Program-made: the position numbers and the translations under genes | Assembly (NCBI GenBank): GCA_020427635.1 | Contig: JAGQOH010000031.1 | Location: 1 to 37,447, forward strand | Direction: 5' to 3' | Source of the DNA: Phycisphaerales bacterium | Lineage (GTDB): Bacteria; Planctomycetota; Phycisphaerae; Phycisphaerales; UBA1924 | Length of the DNA stretch: 37,447 nt | In this document: positions 30,151 through 37,447 of the stretch, in pieces | Position numbering within the stretch: position 1 is the stretch's first letter | How the letters are laid out: every line of letters starts with the position of its first letter | Notes under the pieces: generated by a model | The model's input: the letters and a program-made list of their open reading frames with translations, nothing else | Databases searched by the model: none | Told to the model about the DNA's origin: nothing

Positions 30151-31791
30151 TTATCCGTCCCGGCCCTCCTTGCCGGCACGCCGCGGCGGGAGATCGACAT
30201 CGCCATTCTTCGAGCCGTCGAGCTCCTCCGCCTTCGCGGTGCCGAGATAGCTTGGCAGTTCGACGCCGGCTTGTTTGGCGAGTTCATGTACCGGTGGGAG
30301 CGCGCCGATCAGGCTGGAGAGAAAGTTGGCAGTAGTGCCGCCCTTGTTCTCGATGAGGCGATTGCTCCCCGAATCCCACACCGTGATCTTGTCGATCTGC
30401 AGGTTTTGGATCGCCTTGACCTGTTCCGCGACGAGCTTGGGGAGCTGTTCGATGAGCAAGAGTGTCGGCGCGACGGCAGGGTTGTTGGCCGCGGCCAGCA
30501 TGAGCTGGCGATAGCCCTCGGCCTTCGCCTCCAGCACCTTTCGCACGCCCTCCGCTTCAGCTTCGTACTTCGCGAGGATCGCATCCGCCTGACCACGTGC
30601 CTCGCGGCGCTGCTTCTCGGCCTCTGCCTCAGCAGCGATCTCGACGCGCTGCTTTTCGATTTCCTGCGGTGCAAGCTGTTCCTTGGCGAGCCGCGCCAAT
30701 TCACGCTCGCGCTCTGCAAGCATGATCGCTTCAGTCGCCTTCGCCGTCGCAACATCTGCGCGGCGCTTCGCCTCGGCGCGGATCTCAGCAAGCTTGGCGT
30801 TCGACTCTGCAATCTGTGCGGAAGAAACGTTCTCGCCCGAGACTGCAGTTGCTTCAGCTTCCGCAACTTTGATGCGCTGCTCCTGCTCGGCCCGTTTCGA
30901 CGCCGCGATCGTCTCGGCGTTGCGTTCAGCAATGGCAATGTCCTGGTTCCGCTTGCTCTCTGCTTCACCTGAGATTGCAGTCGCTTCCAGCTGTGCCACT
31001 GCGACGCGCTGGGCCTGCTCGGCCTGCTTCTGCCCTTCCGTCGCCGCCGCCTGTTCCTTCGCGACGCTCACGGTCTGCTCGCGCTGCGCGGTTGCCGAGC
31101 CCGTAGCGCCATCGCGATCGGCCTGGGCAACTTCGACGCGAGCCGTGTTGATCGCTTCAGCCGCAGCGCGCTGACCAATGGCCTTGATGTAGCCCGACTC
31201 ATCCGTGATGTCGCGGATATTCACGTTGATCAGCTCGAGGCCGATCTTGTTGATCTCCTGCGTGACGTTCTCGTTGATGAGCCCCATGAATTTTTCGCGG
31301 TCTTTGTTGATCTCCTCGATCGACAACGTCGCGATGACCAAACGCAACTGGCCAAGAATGATGTCCTGGGCCTGCTCCCGCACTTGATCCGCACGCAAGC
31401 CAAGCAAACGCTCTGCTGCATTCGCCATGAGCACCGCGTCTGTTGCAATGCCCACGGTAAACGTCGAGGGCACGTTCACACGGATGTTGTTGAGCGACAG
31501 CGCGCCTTCGAGCGGAATGTCGATAACAAGCGGTTCGAGCGAGAGATAGGCGTAGTCTTCGATCACCGGCCAGACGAACTGTCCACCACCGTGATAGCAG
31601 CGCGCGCTTTGCTTGCCCGAGCGCCCCCAGATCACAAGCACTCGGTTGGAGGGGCAGCGCCGATACCGGCTGGCAAAGAACAGGATCGCCGCGAACAGCA
31701 CAAAGAGCGCGACGCCCGCTGCAATCAACATGAGCAGCCCGGAGCCGGACGGACTGGCCTGGGCCAAGGTGGTGGGCAAGGTTGTGTTCAT
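30151..31791 (-). CDS. Flotillin-like (SPFH domain) membrane scaffold protein
   Basis: The 546-residue protein has an N-terminal membrane anchor (about 17-43). An SPFH domain at about 50-200 includes Val-Ile-Trp-Gly-Arg-Ser-Gly. A long Ala/Glu/Lys/Gln-rich coiled coil (about 200-440) follows, with recurrent Ala-Glu-Ala-Glu steps. The C-terminal oligomerisation region holds Ile-Gln-Asn-Leu. Bacterial flotillins organise ordered membrane domains and complexes. They often pair with NfeD proteins, as here (13 bases after the NfeD gene). The Lys/Asp-rich tail is not typical but harmless. The three-gene operon is separate from the upstream DinB-like gene. A planctomycete flotillin is interesting because of the complex membranes of the phylum. 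Confidence 0.92.
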   Translation of the reverse strand: MNTTLPTTLAQASPSGSGLLMLIAAGVALFVLFAAILFFASRYRRCPSNRVLVIWGRSGKQSARCYHGGGQFVWPVIEDYAYLSLEPLVIDIPLEGALSLNNIRVNVPSTFTVGIATDAVLMANAAERLLGLRADQVREQAQDIILGQLRLVIATLSIEEINKDREKFMGLINENVTQEINKIGLELINVNIRDITDESGYIKAIGQRAAAEAINTARVEVAQADRDGATGSATAQREQTVSVAKEQAAATEGQKQAEQAQRVAVAQLEATAISGEAESKRNQDIAIAERNAETIAASKRAEQEQRIKVAEAEATAVSGENVSSAQIAESNAKLAEIRAEAKRRADVATAKATEAIMLAERERELARLAKEQLAPQEIEKQRVEIAAEAEAEKQRREARGQADAILAKYEAEAEGVRKVLEAKAEGYRQLMLAAANNPAVAPTLLLIEQLPKLVAEQVKAIQNLQIDKITVWDSGSNRLIENKGGTTANFLSSLIGALPPVHELAKQAGVELPSYLGTAKAEELDGSKNGDVDLPPRRAGKEGRDG

Positions 31792-31804
31792 GAGTCCCCC
31801 GAGA

Positions 31805-32368
31805 TCAGACGGCGTCCACCGTCAATGTATTCGTCTGCACGTCCACGTGCGTCACGCGCACTGATGTATTGCTCGCCAATGGCGCCTCGCCAAGTTGCAC
31901 CGCATCGAACTCGCGCTTGCGCCCGCTGATCACGAGGGACACACGGCCACTCCCCCCGTTGTGCCGCGGGATCTGGATGTATACCTGCCCGTGCAGCCCC
32001 ATGGCATCCTTGATGTTCACATTGCCTGACGCCTGCAGTTTCAACAGCTTCCGCGTGATCGACGTGAACAGCCACGCCATCGCCACGCCGGCCAGCACCG
32101 CAACGCCCGAAGCGCCCACGAAGCCCATTTCTGTGAGCTTCAGCGCGCTCAGCCCCAACCAGCCACCCCCCATGAGGAACGCTGAGATGCTCTGAATCGA
32201 GAGGAACCGAATATCCCCGGAGTGATGCCCCACATTGCCGCCATCAACATCAAAGTCGACGTCGGCATCGCCAATGTCCATGAGCAGCGTGATCAGCAGA
32301 TATCCCGTGCCAATGATCGCGGGCACTGTAAACCACGCAGCGCCGTTGGCGAACAAACCATCGAGCAT
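31805..32368 (-). CDS. NfeD-like OB-fold membrane protein
   Basis: The 187-residue protein has an N-terminal membrane region with helices at about 10-30, 64-78 and 86-100. A C-terminal OB-fold beta-barrel follows at about 112-187. This matches the short NfeD form without protease domain that partners flotillins. The loop Asp-Ala-Asp-Val-Asp-Phe-Asp-Val-Asp after helix 1 is strongly acidic and could bind calcium. The start at 32368 is supported by AAGGAG upstream; the longer frame is antisense to the neighbouring region. It is the first gene of the flotillin operon. A TATGAT -10 at 32408-32413 fits. Confidence 0.88.
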   Translation of the reverse strand: MLDGLFANGAAWFTVPAIIGTGYLLITLLMDIGDADVDFDVDGGNVGHHSGDIRFLSIQSISAFLMGGGWLGLSALKLTEMGFVGASGVAVLAGVAMAWLFTSITRKLLKLQASGNVNIKDAMGLHGQVYIQIPRHNGGSGRVSLVISGRKREFDAVQLGEAPLASNTSVRVTHVDVQTNTLTVDAV

Positions 32369-32407
32369 CAGTTGGACTCCTTCCCGACGTAAGCCCCAAC
32401 TCCGGGC

Positions 32408-32413
32408 ATCATA
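32408..32413 (-). promoter_or_regulatory. -10 element of the NfeD/flotillin operon
   Basis: TATGAT on the minus strand lies 39 bases before the NfeD-like ATG, just downstream of the DinB-like stop. The leader would be about 33 bases and includes the SD. Confidence 0.4.
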
Positions 32414-32426
32414 GGCTCGTTTGACC

Positions 32427-32999
32427 TTAGAGGCGGTGTTCTGCCATCCGAGCCATCGCCGCGGGCAGCCCCCGCGCCCGACGCCAAGCCGCCAACTGGC
32501 CCAGGTGCAACATCTCATGCACCGCCTGGAACATCACGATGTCCGCGATCGTTGGCAGGTGATGCGCGAGCTTCCACGCCCGCCGCTGCGTCAGCACCTC
32601 GTCAGGCGTCATCCGCAGCTGCGCCTCGATCCGGTCATGCTGCCGATGCAACTCCGCGAGCAGCGCCGCGCTCCCGGGCCCAATGGGCGTGGCGCTTGGC
32701 GCCCGCCGGTCCCCCGGCCCCATGCGCTGGAACAGCTCGCAATACTCTGCGGGCACGTCAAGTTTGAGCTCCCCATAGCCCGCCGACGGATGCTGCAAGA
32801 CCCAAACCGTCAGCGCCGACGCCACACAAAGGTGCCCCAGCGTAAAGCGCGGCGTGTTCTCGAGGCCCGGCCCCATAGCAAGATCCATTGCATCCTCATC
32901 AAGGTCATGCACGAGCTGCGCTGCATAGGACTCTTGCATGCGAAGCAATGGCATGGACCGCGCAAGCACACTCTGCTGCAGGGACTGGCTCGCCAGCAT
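32427..32999 (-). CDS. DinB-like four-helix protein
   Basis: The 190-residue protein matches the DinB/YfiT-type helical bundle. A first His lies in Thr-Leu-Gly-His-Leu. A second His is in the middle (about His126). A C-terminal His-Glu-Met-Leu-His-Leu-Gly-Gln-Leu-Ala-Ala-Trp provides the last ligands. These three helices usually bind a divalent metal. Some family members are bacillithiol or mycothiol transferases; here the substrate is unknown. GAGGAGGG precedes the ATG at 32999 with about five bases between and fixes the start. The longer open frame, up to position 33932, is antisense to the gamma-glutamyltransferase and is rejected. The gene shares a divergent promoter with that transferase. 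Confidence 0.85.
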   Translation of the reverse strand: MLASQSLQQSVLARSMPLLRMQESYAAQLVHDLDEDAMDLAMGPGLENTPRFTLGHLCVASALTVWVLQHPSAGYGELKLDVPAEYCELFQRMGPGDRRAPSATPIGPGSAALLAELHRQHDRIEAQLRMTPDEVLTQRRAWKLAHHLPTIADIVMFQAVHEMLHLGQLAAWRRARGLPAAMARMAEHRL

Positions 33000-33034
33000 C
33001 GGGGCCCTCCTCATGCACACGCACGATGCAGCCC

Positions 33035-33041
33035 TAGAATA
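33035..33041. promoter_or_regulatory. Overlapping divergent -10 elements (DinB-like gene and GGT)
   Basis: The 7-mer TAGAATA reads TAGAAT on the plus strand (33035-33040) and TATTCT on the minus strand (33036-33041). Both genes start nearby: the transferase ATG 20 bases away and the DinB-like ATG 36 bases away. Each would have a leader that holds its SD. Symmetric -10 sequences are a known cause of bidirectional transcription in bacteria. Confidence 0.5.
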
Positions 33042-33059
33042 CACGCACGAGGAATCTCC

Positions 33060-34778
33060 ATGCCAAAGCACCCGGCCGATTCGACCCGCGACCTCTCTCG
33101 TCGTGAATTCATGATCGCAACCGCAGGCGCTGCAGCCGCAGCCGGCGTCGCAGCGTCCGGCGTGCGCGCACAGCCCACCGATGGCGCGTTCGACTATGGC
33201 TTTCCCTATTCCTCGCAGCGCATGCCCGTACTCGCACGCAACTGCGTCGCCACAAGCCAGCCGCTTGCAGCGCAGGCCGGCCTCGAGATGCTGCGTAAGG
33301 GCGGCAATGCGATCGACGCTGCGGTCGCAACCGCCGCCGCCCTCACAGTGGTCGAGCCATGCAGCAACGGCATCGGCTCGGACAACTTCGCGCTCATTTG
33401 GACGAAGGGGAAGCTGCACGGGCTGAACGCGTCGGGGCGCGCGCCCAGGGCGTTGAAACGCGAGCGGTACGACGGCATGGACAGCATCCCGCTGTATGGA
33501 TGGGACGCGGTGACGACACCCGGCGCGGTATCGGGCTGGGCCGCGGCGTTGGAGGACCATGGCACGTTGCCCATGACGACGGTGCTGGAGCCGGCGATTC
33601 GGTATGCCCGCGAGGGGTACTTGGTATCGCCGCAGGTGGGCCAGTCGTGGGAGCTCTCTGCTCGGCGCTATCAGGGCGATGCCGAATTTGACGCCTGGCA
33701 GCAAACCTTCTGCCCAAACGGCCGAGCACCGCGCATCGGCGAACTCTGGCGCAGCGAAGACCACGCACGCACGCTCGAACAAATCGCCCAAACGAAGGGC
33801 GCCGCCTTCTACCAAGGCGAGCTGGCCGAAAGAATTGATGCTGAGGCGCGCAAGTTTGGAGGCGAACTCCGCCAGGAAGACCTCGCAGCACACGCACCCG
33901 ACTGGGTCGAACCGATCGCCATCGACTATCACGGCGTGCGCTTACACGAGATTCCGCCAAATGGCCAGGGCATCGCGGCCCTCATGATGCTTGGCATCCT
34001 GCGGCACTTTGACATGGCGTCGCTGCCGCCCGACTCCGTCGAGAGCCTGCACCTGCAGATCGAGGCGATGAAGCTCGCGTTCCGCGATGCGCACCGATAC
34101 GTCGCCGACCCTGCATATATGGATCGCTCGGTTGAGTCGCTGCTCGATGCCGACTACCTCAAATCGCGCGCGGCGCTCATTGATCGCTCGAAGGCAATCG
34201 ACTTCAAGCACGGCGCGCCCAAGGAAGGTGGCACTGTGTTGCTGACCACTGCTGATGCGCAGGGCAACATGGTCTCCTGGATTCAATCGAACTACACGGG
34301 GTTTGGCTCAGGCATGGTCATTCCAGGCACGGGCATCGCGCTCCACAACCGCGGCGGCTGTTTCAACTTGGAACCGGGTCACCCCAACGAGATCGGCCCC
34401 AATAAGCGACCCTATCACACGATCATCCCCGGGTTCGTCACGCGCAACGACGAACCACTGATGACCTTTGGCGTCATGGGCGGCTACATGCAGCCGCAGG
34501 GGCACGCGCAGGTGATGACGCGCTTGGTCGACGCCAAGCAAAACCCCCAGGCTGCCCTCGACGCGCCGCGTTGGCAAATCACCGAAGGCTTGCACGTCGA
34601 TTTCGAGCCTGGCTTCGAATCCGCAACCTATGACGCACTCCGTGCGATGGGGCACGACCTCGCGGTCCAATCCACACGCAACGCCTATTTCGGGCGAGGA
34701 CAAGCCATCTACAAGCTGCAAGATGGCTACCTCGCGGCCAGTGATCTGCGCGCCGACGGACAGGCGGTTGGGTACTAG
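33060..34778 (+). CDS. Gamma-glutamyltransferase, Tat-exported
   Basis: The 572-residue enzyme cleaves or transfers the gamma-glutamyl group of glutathione-like peptides. It has a twin-arginine signal, Ser-Arg-Arg-Glu-Phe-Met, before a hydrophobic Ala-rich stretch, with probable cleavage near Val-Arg-Ala-Gln-Pro. So it folds first and is exported. The precursor cleaves itself at a threonine that becomes the nucleophile. The matching position is Thr392 in Gly-Gly-Thr-Val, with the downstream Asn-x-x-x-Gly-Phe-Gly-Ser motif in place. Length fits. The ATG at 33060 follows CGAGGA. The substrate is likely an extracellular gamma-glutamyl peptide, not necessarily glutathione. Its stop TAG overlaps the TAG of the convergent gene. 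Confidence 0.93.
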   Translation: MPKHPADSTRDLSRREFMIATAGAAAAAGVAASGVRAQPTDGAFDYGFPYSSQRMPVLARNCVATSQPLAAQAGLEMLRKGGNAIDAAVATAAALTVVEPCSNGIGSDNFALIWTKGKLHGLNASGRAPRALKRERYDGMDSIPLYGWDAVTTPGAVSGWAAALEDHGTLPMTTVLEPAIRYAREGYLVSPQVGQSWELSARRYQGDAEFDAWQQTFCPNGRAPRIGELWRSEDHARTLEQIAQTKGAAFYQGELAERIDAEARKFGGELRQEDLAAHAPDWVEPIAIDYHGVRLHEIPPNGQGIAALMMLGILRHFDMASLPPDSVESLHLQIEAMKLAFRDAHRYVADPAYMDRSVESLLDADYLKSRAALIDRSKAIDFKHGAPKEGGTVLLTTADAQGNMVSWIQSNYTGFGSGMVIPGTGIALHNRGGCFNLEPGHPNEIGPNKRPYHTIIPGFVTRNDEPLMTFGVMGGYMQPQGHAQVMTRLVDAKQNPQAALDAPRWQITEGLHVDFEPGFESATYDALRAMGHDLAVQSTRNAYFGRGQAIYKLQDGYLAASDLRADGQAVGY

Positions 34779-35656
34779 TGTGGCAGCGGGTACTTCTCCC
34801 CAGCCTCCACTGGAATCGCGAGCGTGTTCCCGTCGGGCGGCAGCGGACAAGTCGCATATGCCGTGAACGCACACATCGGATTCGTCGCGCGATTGAAATC
34901 AAGCATGACTGTGCCGTCATCGCTAATCGCATCCGCATCCAAGAAACGCCCCGCCGGGTATGTGCCCGCGCCATTCGTCGGATCGCCAAAGACAAAAAAC
35001 AGCGAGCCATCACTGTTCAATGTCGGCGCAAGCTGACACGCCTGCCCAGCAAGCTCAAAGGCGAGCACACCTGGCGAGTCCGACGCTTCCACCTGCCCAA
35101 GCACATTCGGAACGCCGATTTTGCTTGCAGTCCCAGGCAGTAGTCTCGCCTGCACGCGCCATCGGTCCTCAACCGGGTAGCGATCAATGCCCTTGAAAGT
35201 CGTCAAGGTTGTAGCGTGTTCGTCCTTCACGCGGAGATAGAGGTCGCCGCCGCGATCGATGACATAGAAGCGGACGCCCCCCGCGACGAGAACAGTTGGT
35301 GCACCTTCGGCATCGGTGGTCATCTGTTCGCGGAGGATGCGCTGGCCATCATGCTCGACCGTCGCGAGGCGGTCGGCCACGAACGTGACCGAGTTACCGA
35401 CAACTTCGAGCGTACCGATGCGCGGCGCGGGGGCACCCTCAATCGAGATGTCGCTGCCCGACGCGCTGCCAACGGTGTGCGCGCCTTGGCCCAGCTTGTG
35501 CAGGCCCACGAGCGTCAGCCAGCCGGTGTCGCTCTTCAGGCGCTCGATGCGCTGGGCGTGCCAGGCGTCGACATCTTTCCTATACGCGCCATCCTGCACC
35601 GCACACCCTCCGAGACCGAGCATCATCGCTGCCATTGCCAGAGCCATTCTGCACAT
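34775..35656 (-). CDS. DUF1684 lipoprotein
   Basis: The 293-residue protein begins with a short lipoprotein signal ending Leu-Gly-Gly-Cys, so Cys18 should be lipidated. The rest is the DUF1684 domain, with characteristic Trp-Leu-Thr-Leu-Val-Gly-Leu near the start. The C-terminus has Asn-Gly-Ala-Gly-Thr-Tyr-Pro-Ala-Gly-Arg-Phe-Leu and Leu-Asp-Phe-Asn-Arg-Ala-Thr-Asn-Pro-Met-Cys-Ala-Phe. The function of the family is unknown. Start choice: the ATG at 35656 follows GAGGG at seven bases. A TTG at 35680 overlaps the presumed -10 and is rejected. It ends by sharing CTAG with the gamma-glutamyltransferase stop. Confidence 0.88.
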   Translation of the reverse strand: MCRMALAMAAMMLGLGGCAVQDGAYRKDVDAWHAQRIERLKSDTGWLTLVGLHKLGQGAHTVGSASGSDISIEGAPAPRIGTLEVVGNSVTFVADRLATVEHDGQRILREQMTTDAEGAPTVLVAGGVRFYVIDRGGDLYLRVKDEHATTLTTFKGIDRYPVEDRWRVQARLLPGTASKIGVPNVLGQVEASDSPGVLAFELAGQACQLAPTLNSDGSLFFVFGDPTNGAGTYPAGRFLDADAISDDGTVMLDFNRATNPMCAFTAYATCPLPPDGNTLAIPVEAGEKYPLPH

Positions 35657-35679
35657 GGTTTCGCCCTCGATTCGCGCCA

Positions 35680-35709
35680 AGAGTACCCCGATTCAGCCCC
35701 CGGTATCAT
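35680..35709. promoter_or_regulatory. Divergent promoters of the DUF1684 gene and sucC
   Basis: On the minus strand TACTCT (35680-35685) lies 23 bases before the DUF1684 start. On the plus strand TATCAT (35704-35709) lies 38 bases before the sucC start. Only 18 bases separate the two hexamers, so the polymerases must compete for this spacer. Confidence 0.4.
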
Positions 35710-35747
35710 GTTCGGCCCGTCACAGTCCGGGGACTGAGAGCGAGGCC

Positions 35748-37280
35748 ATGGCAAGACTTCACGAATATCAGGGCAAGGCACTTCTGGAAAAGCACGGCAT
35801 CGCCGTCCCGCGGGGTGGCGTCGCATCATCACCCGCGGATGCCGAGCGCATCGCGCGCGAACTGGGCGGGCCCGTCGTGCTCAAGATCCAGGCGTGGACC
35901 ACGGGCCGCAAAGCCATCGGCGGCGTGAAGTTTGCCGACACCCCCGAAGAGGCCGCAATGCTCACGAAGGAATTGCTCAATATCAAAGTCGGCGCGTTCC
36001 CCGTCGAACAGGTGCTCGTCGAAGAGAAGATCAAGATCGCCCACGAACTGTTTGCATCCCTCACGGTGGACGATGCCGCCCGCGCGCCGATGGTCCTGCT
36101 GTCGCTCGAGGGTGGCTCGGGCATTGAAGACCGTGCGGCCGCCGTCGCGCGATTGCCCGTGCATGTCAAGAACGGCATCGACACCGCCGCACTCGACAAG
36201 GCAATCGAGGGCTCATCGCTTCCCAAGGACAAGCACGCGCCGATTGCCGAAGCCGTGTCGACGATCGCAAAGGTCGCCAAAGCAGTCGAGGCGCGGTCGG
36301 TCGAAGTAAACCCGCTGGTCGTCACGGAAGATGGTCGGGTGATGGCGGCGGATTGTCGCATGACCGTCGACGATTACGCCGTGTTCCGACATCCCGAACT
36401 TGGGATTGATATCGCCCGCGAGCTCGACCATCCTCCCACTGCGCTCGAGCGCATCGCCTATCGCGTCGAAGAAGCGGACCATCGCGGCACGTTCTATTTC
36501 GCGCAGCTCAACACCAAGCCCGATGCGGGAAGCCGTGGCCTTGTTGGTTTCCACGGCGCGGGCGGTGGCGGCAGCATGATGTCCATGGACGCGATCACCA
36601 ACGAAGGCTTCACCATCGCCAACTTCACCGACACGTCGGGCAATCCGTCGGCGGCGAAGGTGTATCGCGCGGCACGCATCATCTTGAGCCAGCCAAACCT
36701 TTGCGGCTATTTCGGCTCGGGCTCGGGCGTCGCAAGCCAGGAACAATTCTGGAGCGCGTATGGCCTTGCCAAAGCGTTCTGGGAACTTGAACTCTCTATC
36801 CCCGCTGTCATTCGCTTGGGCGGCAACTCCGAAGACCGCGCCGTCGACATTCTGCAAGACGCTTGCAAAGATCTGCCCGCAACCATCGAGGGCTATCGCA
36901 AAGATGATTCGCCCGGCGTGATCGGCAAGCGCTTCGCCTCGCTCGTGAACGACTCGGGCGCAACATGGACGCCACGCGCGCCGCGCAAACCAAAGTTCGC
37001 TGGTGGCGCCAACGCCACGTCCTTCGCGATCACGGGCGGCACAGTCTGGATCGATACACCGCGCTGGAAGGACGCGCTGCCAACCATTCAGCAGTTCGCC
37101 GCCGGTCTCTTTACCGACGATGCAACCGCACCGAGGCTCGCGATCGATGCCGAGGCGTTCGCTGGCAAAGACAGCGAGTTGATCGCAAGCGAAGTCGAAT
37201 GTCGACGTCGCGGGTGCGATGCGATCTTTGTTGACCTTGACATTCCGGGCCTCGATGAAGAGATGGGAGGAGCGTGCTAA
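35748..37280 (+). CDS. sucC: Divergent succinyl-CoA synthetase-like beta subunit
   Basis: The protein (510 residues) has an ATP-grasp N-terminus like SucC: His-Glu-Tyr-Gln-Gly-Lys at residues 4-9, and Glu-Val-Asn-Pro-Leu with Ala-Asp-Cys-Arg for metal binding. It has a CoA-ligase domain with Gly-Ala-Gly-Gly-Gly-Gly-Ser. It differs from SucC in key loops. Asp-Val-Gly-Gly is Asp-Thr-Ser-Gly-Asn, and the Gly-Gly-Ile-x-Arg-Cys-Asp loop is Gly-Ser-Gly-Ser-Gly-Val-Ala-Ser. The chain is about 120 residues longer than E. coli SucC (388), ending in an extra domain with Gly-Gly-Thr-Val-Trp-Ile-Asp. It is followed by a normal-looking sucD with a one-base overlap, so it should form an alpha-beta ligase. 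The substrate acid may not be succinate. Confidence 0.8.
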   Translation: MARLHEYQGKALLEKHGIAVPRGGVASSPADAERIARELGGPVVLKIQAWTTGRKAIGGVKFADTPEEAAMLTKELLNIKVGAFPVEQVLVEEKIKIAHELFASLTVDDAARAPMVLLSLEGGSGIEDRAAAVARLPVHVKNGIDTAALDKAIEGSSLPKDKHAPIAEAVSTIAKVAKAVEARSVEVNPLVVTEDGRVMAADCRMTVDDYAVFRHPELGIDIARELDHPPTALERIAYRVEEADHRGTFYFAQLNTKPDAGSRGLVGFHGAGGGGSMMSMDAITNEGFTIANFTDTSGNPSAAKVYRAARIILSQPNLCGYFGSGSGVASQEQFWSAYGLAKAFWELELSIPAVIRLGGNSEDRAVDILQDACKDLPATIEGYRKDDSPGVIGKRFASLVNDSGATWTPRAPRKPKFAGGANATSFAITGGTVWIDTPRWKDALPTIQQFAAGLFTDDATAPRLAIDAEAFAGKDSELIASEVECRRRGCDAIFVDLDIPGLDEEMGGAC

Positions 37281-37447
37281 TGTCCATCATCATCGACGAA
37301 ACAAAACGCGTCTGCATCCAAGGCATCACCGGGCGCGAAGGCCGCGCGCGGGCAGCCCTCATGGTCGGCTATGGCACCAACGTCGTCGCCGGCGTCACCC
37401 CTGGAAAAGAAGGCGAAGAAGTGCTGGGCGTGCCCGTCTTTGATTCG
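37280..37447 (+). CDS. sucD: Succinyl-CoA synthetase alpha subunit, N-terminal fragment
   Basis: The first 56 codons are present and the window ends inside the gene. The ATG overlaps the sucC stop in TAATG, and GGGAGGAG lies just upstream within sucC. The N-terminus fits SucD: Ile-Ile-Ile-Asp-Glu, then the nucleotide-fold Gln-Gly-Ile-Thr-Gly-Arg-Glu-Gly, and Gly-Val-Thr-Pro-Gly-Lys-Glu-Gly. This subunit binds CoA and carries the phosphohistidine, which lies beyond the window. Confidence 0.9.
   Translation, partial: MSIIIDETKRVCIQGITGREGRARAALMVGYGTNVVAGVTPGKEGEEVLGVPVFDS

Noticed and set aside
29263..30972. 569-codon plus-strand open frame
   Set aside because: It is antisense to the beta-helix, zinc-ribbon and flotillin genes. 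The real products on the minus strand have motifs and good SDs.
33000..33932. N-terminal extension of the minus-strand frame that contains the DinB-like gene
   Set aside because: It lies antisense to the gamma-glutamyltransferase, has low-complexity Arg/Cys-rich sequence without a domain, and the SD at the ATG at 32999 fixes the real start.
1..37447. CRISPR array, rRNA, insertion sequence or phage region
   Set aside because: No spaced direct repeats, rRNA motifs, transposase or phage genes were recognised on either strand.

Overview
The window is about 37.4 kb of GC-rich bacterial chromosome and reads as Planctomycetota, most likely the Phycisphaerae side. That placement is inference. It rests on a DUF1573 lipoprotein beside a MauE/DoxX-like membrane protein, a secreted beta-helix protein ending in tandem dockerin-like calcium repeats, a membrane protein ending in a short C4 zinc ribbon, a divergent CdsA, and a stand-alone csrA. 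No rRNA, CRISPR array, transposase, integrase or phage gene was found. One tRNA-Val(CAC) is present.

Layout. 1-1488 (minus): a MauE-like fragment and a DUF1573 lipoprotein with overlapping start and stop. 1720-5176 (plus): uppS, a DUF1444-like gene, cdsA and a COG1579-type coiled-coil protein, i.e. polyprenyl carrier and phospholipid precursor synthesis. 5200-8952 (minus): lipoprotein, M48-like membrane protease and dapF. 9013-9759 (plus): a NifU-type Fe-S scaffold and csrA. 9780-11551 (minus): rsmA/ksgA and a HAD phosphatase. 11631-12665 (plus): an APH-fold kinase, facing bioY (minus). 13465-16225: two secreted proteins of unknown role. 16428-16501: the tRNA. 16511-22258 (minus): a DUF2202 ferritin-like protein, then an RND efflux operon led by a small repeat protein. 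22309-24786 (minus): rimO and nadD. 24954-27964 (plus): a signalling cluster of PilZ-REC-degenerate HPt, CheY/Rcp1-type regulator and PAS histidine kinase. 27965-29386 (minus): the dockerin-like beta-helix protein. 29446-32368 (minus): an NfeD, flotillin and zinc-ribbon operon. 32427-34778: a DinB-like gene and a Tat-exported gamma-glutamyltransferase, divergent. 34775-37447: a DUF1684 lipoprotein and a divergent sucCD pair, cut by the window edge.

Most genes are housekeeping. The accessory interest lies in regulation and domain architecture. Many transcription units show a TAnnnT hexamer 6-9 nt before the start codon with no Shine-Dalgarno (SD) sequence, which suggests leaderless transcripts (nifU-like, HAD, nadD, cdsA, uppS, the lipoprotein/M48/dapF operon). 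Others carry a clear SD. csrA has a hairpin that puts its own SD, with a GGA, in the loop, which predicts autoregulation. A PilZ response regulator has all phosphorylation residues but an HPt-like tail without its histidine. A SucC homologue is about 120 residues too long and has altered active-site loops. I do not see one clearly new defence or mobile system; the PilZ-REC cluster, the csrA leader and the unusual CoA ligase are the best leads.

Method limits: all calls come from reading the sequence and from memory of families. No database search was run. Promoter calls are -10 matches only, because -35 elements are weak or absent at most sites.
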